A model generated the notes under the pieces. The model ran no database searches. It worked only from the letters and a program-made list of their open reading frames with translations, and was not told the origin of the DNA. 64,000 bases of DNA from Gracilaria domingensis. Taxonomy: Eukaryota > Rhodophyta > Florideophyceae > Gracilariales > Gracilariaceae. Made by a program: the position numbers and the translations under genes. Positions 63,423 to 64,000 of this stretch are shown piece by piece. Each line of letters starts with the position of its first letter. Position 1 is the first letter of the stretch. The stretch covers positions 1 to 64,000 of the forward strand of contig VCMS01000252.1 of the NCBI GenBank assembly GCA_022539475.1, in the 5' to 3' direction.

Positions 63423-64000
63423 TGCGCGTTCGAAAGTTCATCAGGTGAGAGCAGACCGAAATTATACGTAATCTGCGCCACCAATCAGTTGGCAATTTCC
63501 TGAATAGCCGACGAAAAGGTGCGCGCAGTGCCCGTACACCCCACTCTGCCGTCTGCCGCCTACAGGGGTAAATGCGTTGGAGTACCATGTCTATTGCGTC
63601 TTCTTCCACGGACCGTGGTATATATTTCTCATCGACCTTTCGAGACCGTACTAGTTTTCCATGCGTTGCATTTAGATTGTTCGCAAAGGCGCTGTCTCCC
63701 AGAATTCGAAAAGGATTAGGTGTCATTTGTTCAGAAACACGTGGCCAGTATAAGCCGGAAATTCCTGCCAACCTGGAGTCGTGCCAACATCCCGGATAAT
63801 TTACTGCCGCATGGATGATTTCACCGGCAAAGTTCCAGGCAAACAGGTTGACTACTTCCACGTTGCCGGTAAAACCGTTATAGAAGGCCCGTTGTATCCG
63901 AATCTCTTCCGCTGGTGAGCATTCGATCCGAGCTCCGTCGGTGACTGTGAATACACCATGAAGGTAACAGGCTGTTAGCGGACGTGCCTGGGCAAGTAGA
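63379..64000 (-). CDS. PIF/Harbinger transposase (DDE_Tnp_4), cut by window edge
   Basis: The frame is open from the window edge to TAG at 63379. It reads GVFTVTDGARIECSPAEEIR with the first catalytic Asp, QRAFYNGFTGNVEVVNLFAW, then AAVNYPGCWHDSRLAGISGLY, ILGDSAF with the second Asp region, and AEWGVRALRAPFRRL with the Glu. LMNFRTRTIGHNQIRSVY closes it. This order is standard for HARBI1-like transposases. No break is visible in the part shown, so the element could be recent. Confidence 0.85.
   Translation of the reverse strand, partial: LLAQARPLTACYLHGVFTVTDGARIECSPAEEIRIQRAFYNGFTGNVEVVNLFAWNFAGEIIHAAVNYPGCWHDSRLAGISGLYWPRVSEQMTPNPFRILGDSAFANNLNATHGKLVRSRKVDEKYIPRSVEEDAIDMVLQRIYPCRRQTAEWGVRALRAPFRRLFRKLPTDWWRRLRIISVCSHLMNFRTRTIGHNQIRSVYQMY

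Noticed and set aside
1-64000. CRISPR arrays, bacterial operons, rRNA or tRNA genes
   Set aside because: No regularly spaced repeats, no rRNA-like blocks and no cloverleaf were found by eye. The window is clearly eukaryotic.

Overview
The window is nuclear DNA of a eukaryote. It has spliceosomal introns with GTAAG-type donors, CTAAC branch points and lengths of 73-133 nt, several classes of eukaryotic transposon, and eukaryotic gene families: a multidomain monothiol glutaredoxin, a Dispatched/Patched-like RND permease and a PHT4/SLC17-type anion transporter. The PHT4-like transporter, compact gene spacing and transposon-packed intergenic DNA suggest an alga. A red alga or another plastid-bearing protist such as a stramenopile would fit, but nothing here fixes the lineage.

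Bases 1-45160 are almost entirely transposons. They hold a broken Plavaka/CACTA-type transposase (433-3888, minus), then a patch with repeated mini-exons and two long hairpins (4.2-5.5 kb). A decayed minus-strand Ty3/gypsy chromovirus (element 1) spans about 7.7-15.1 kb and a relic LTR lies at 15.2-16.1 kb. A complete but mutated plus-strand chromovirus (element 2, 16628-29734, duplication ACGAC) has a 1-kb insertion in its 5' LTR. A related chromovirus (element 3, 32175-43966) sits inside the transposase gene of an older DDE_1 DNA transposon (about 31244-45162). Elements 2 and 3 share gag with a zinc knuckle, a gag-pol junction that looks like a -1 frameshift signal, protease, RT, RNase H, integrase and a C-terminal chromodomain. 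Both also carry a long, unrecognised ORF on the opposite strand between the chromodomain and the 3' LTR. This antisense ORF, conserved as protein and better preserved than gag or pol, is the strongest candidate for something undescribed.

Bases 45.9-55.8 kb form a dense host gene block with a GC-rich core. It holds glutaredoxin-3/PICOT (+), a small Asp-Ala repeat protein (+), the PHT4-like transporter (+), an unrecognised Pro/Ala-rich protein (-) and the Dispatched-like permease (-). Base composition changes sharply from about 45 kb, which is AT-rich, to 47-53 kb, where runs of CG, GCC and C dominate. Downstream of the permease is a decayed tandem paralogue (56.6-59.5 kb). An FMN-binding pyridoxamine-phosphate-oxidase-like gene (60.9-61.5 kb, minus) follows. 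The right end holds a PIF/Harbinger transposon with convergent ORFs, one of them running off the window edge.

All calls come from reading sequence and recognising motifs. No database search was possible.
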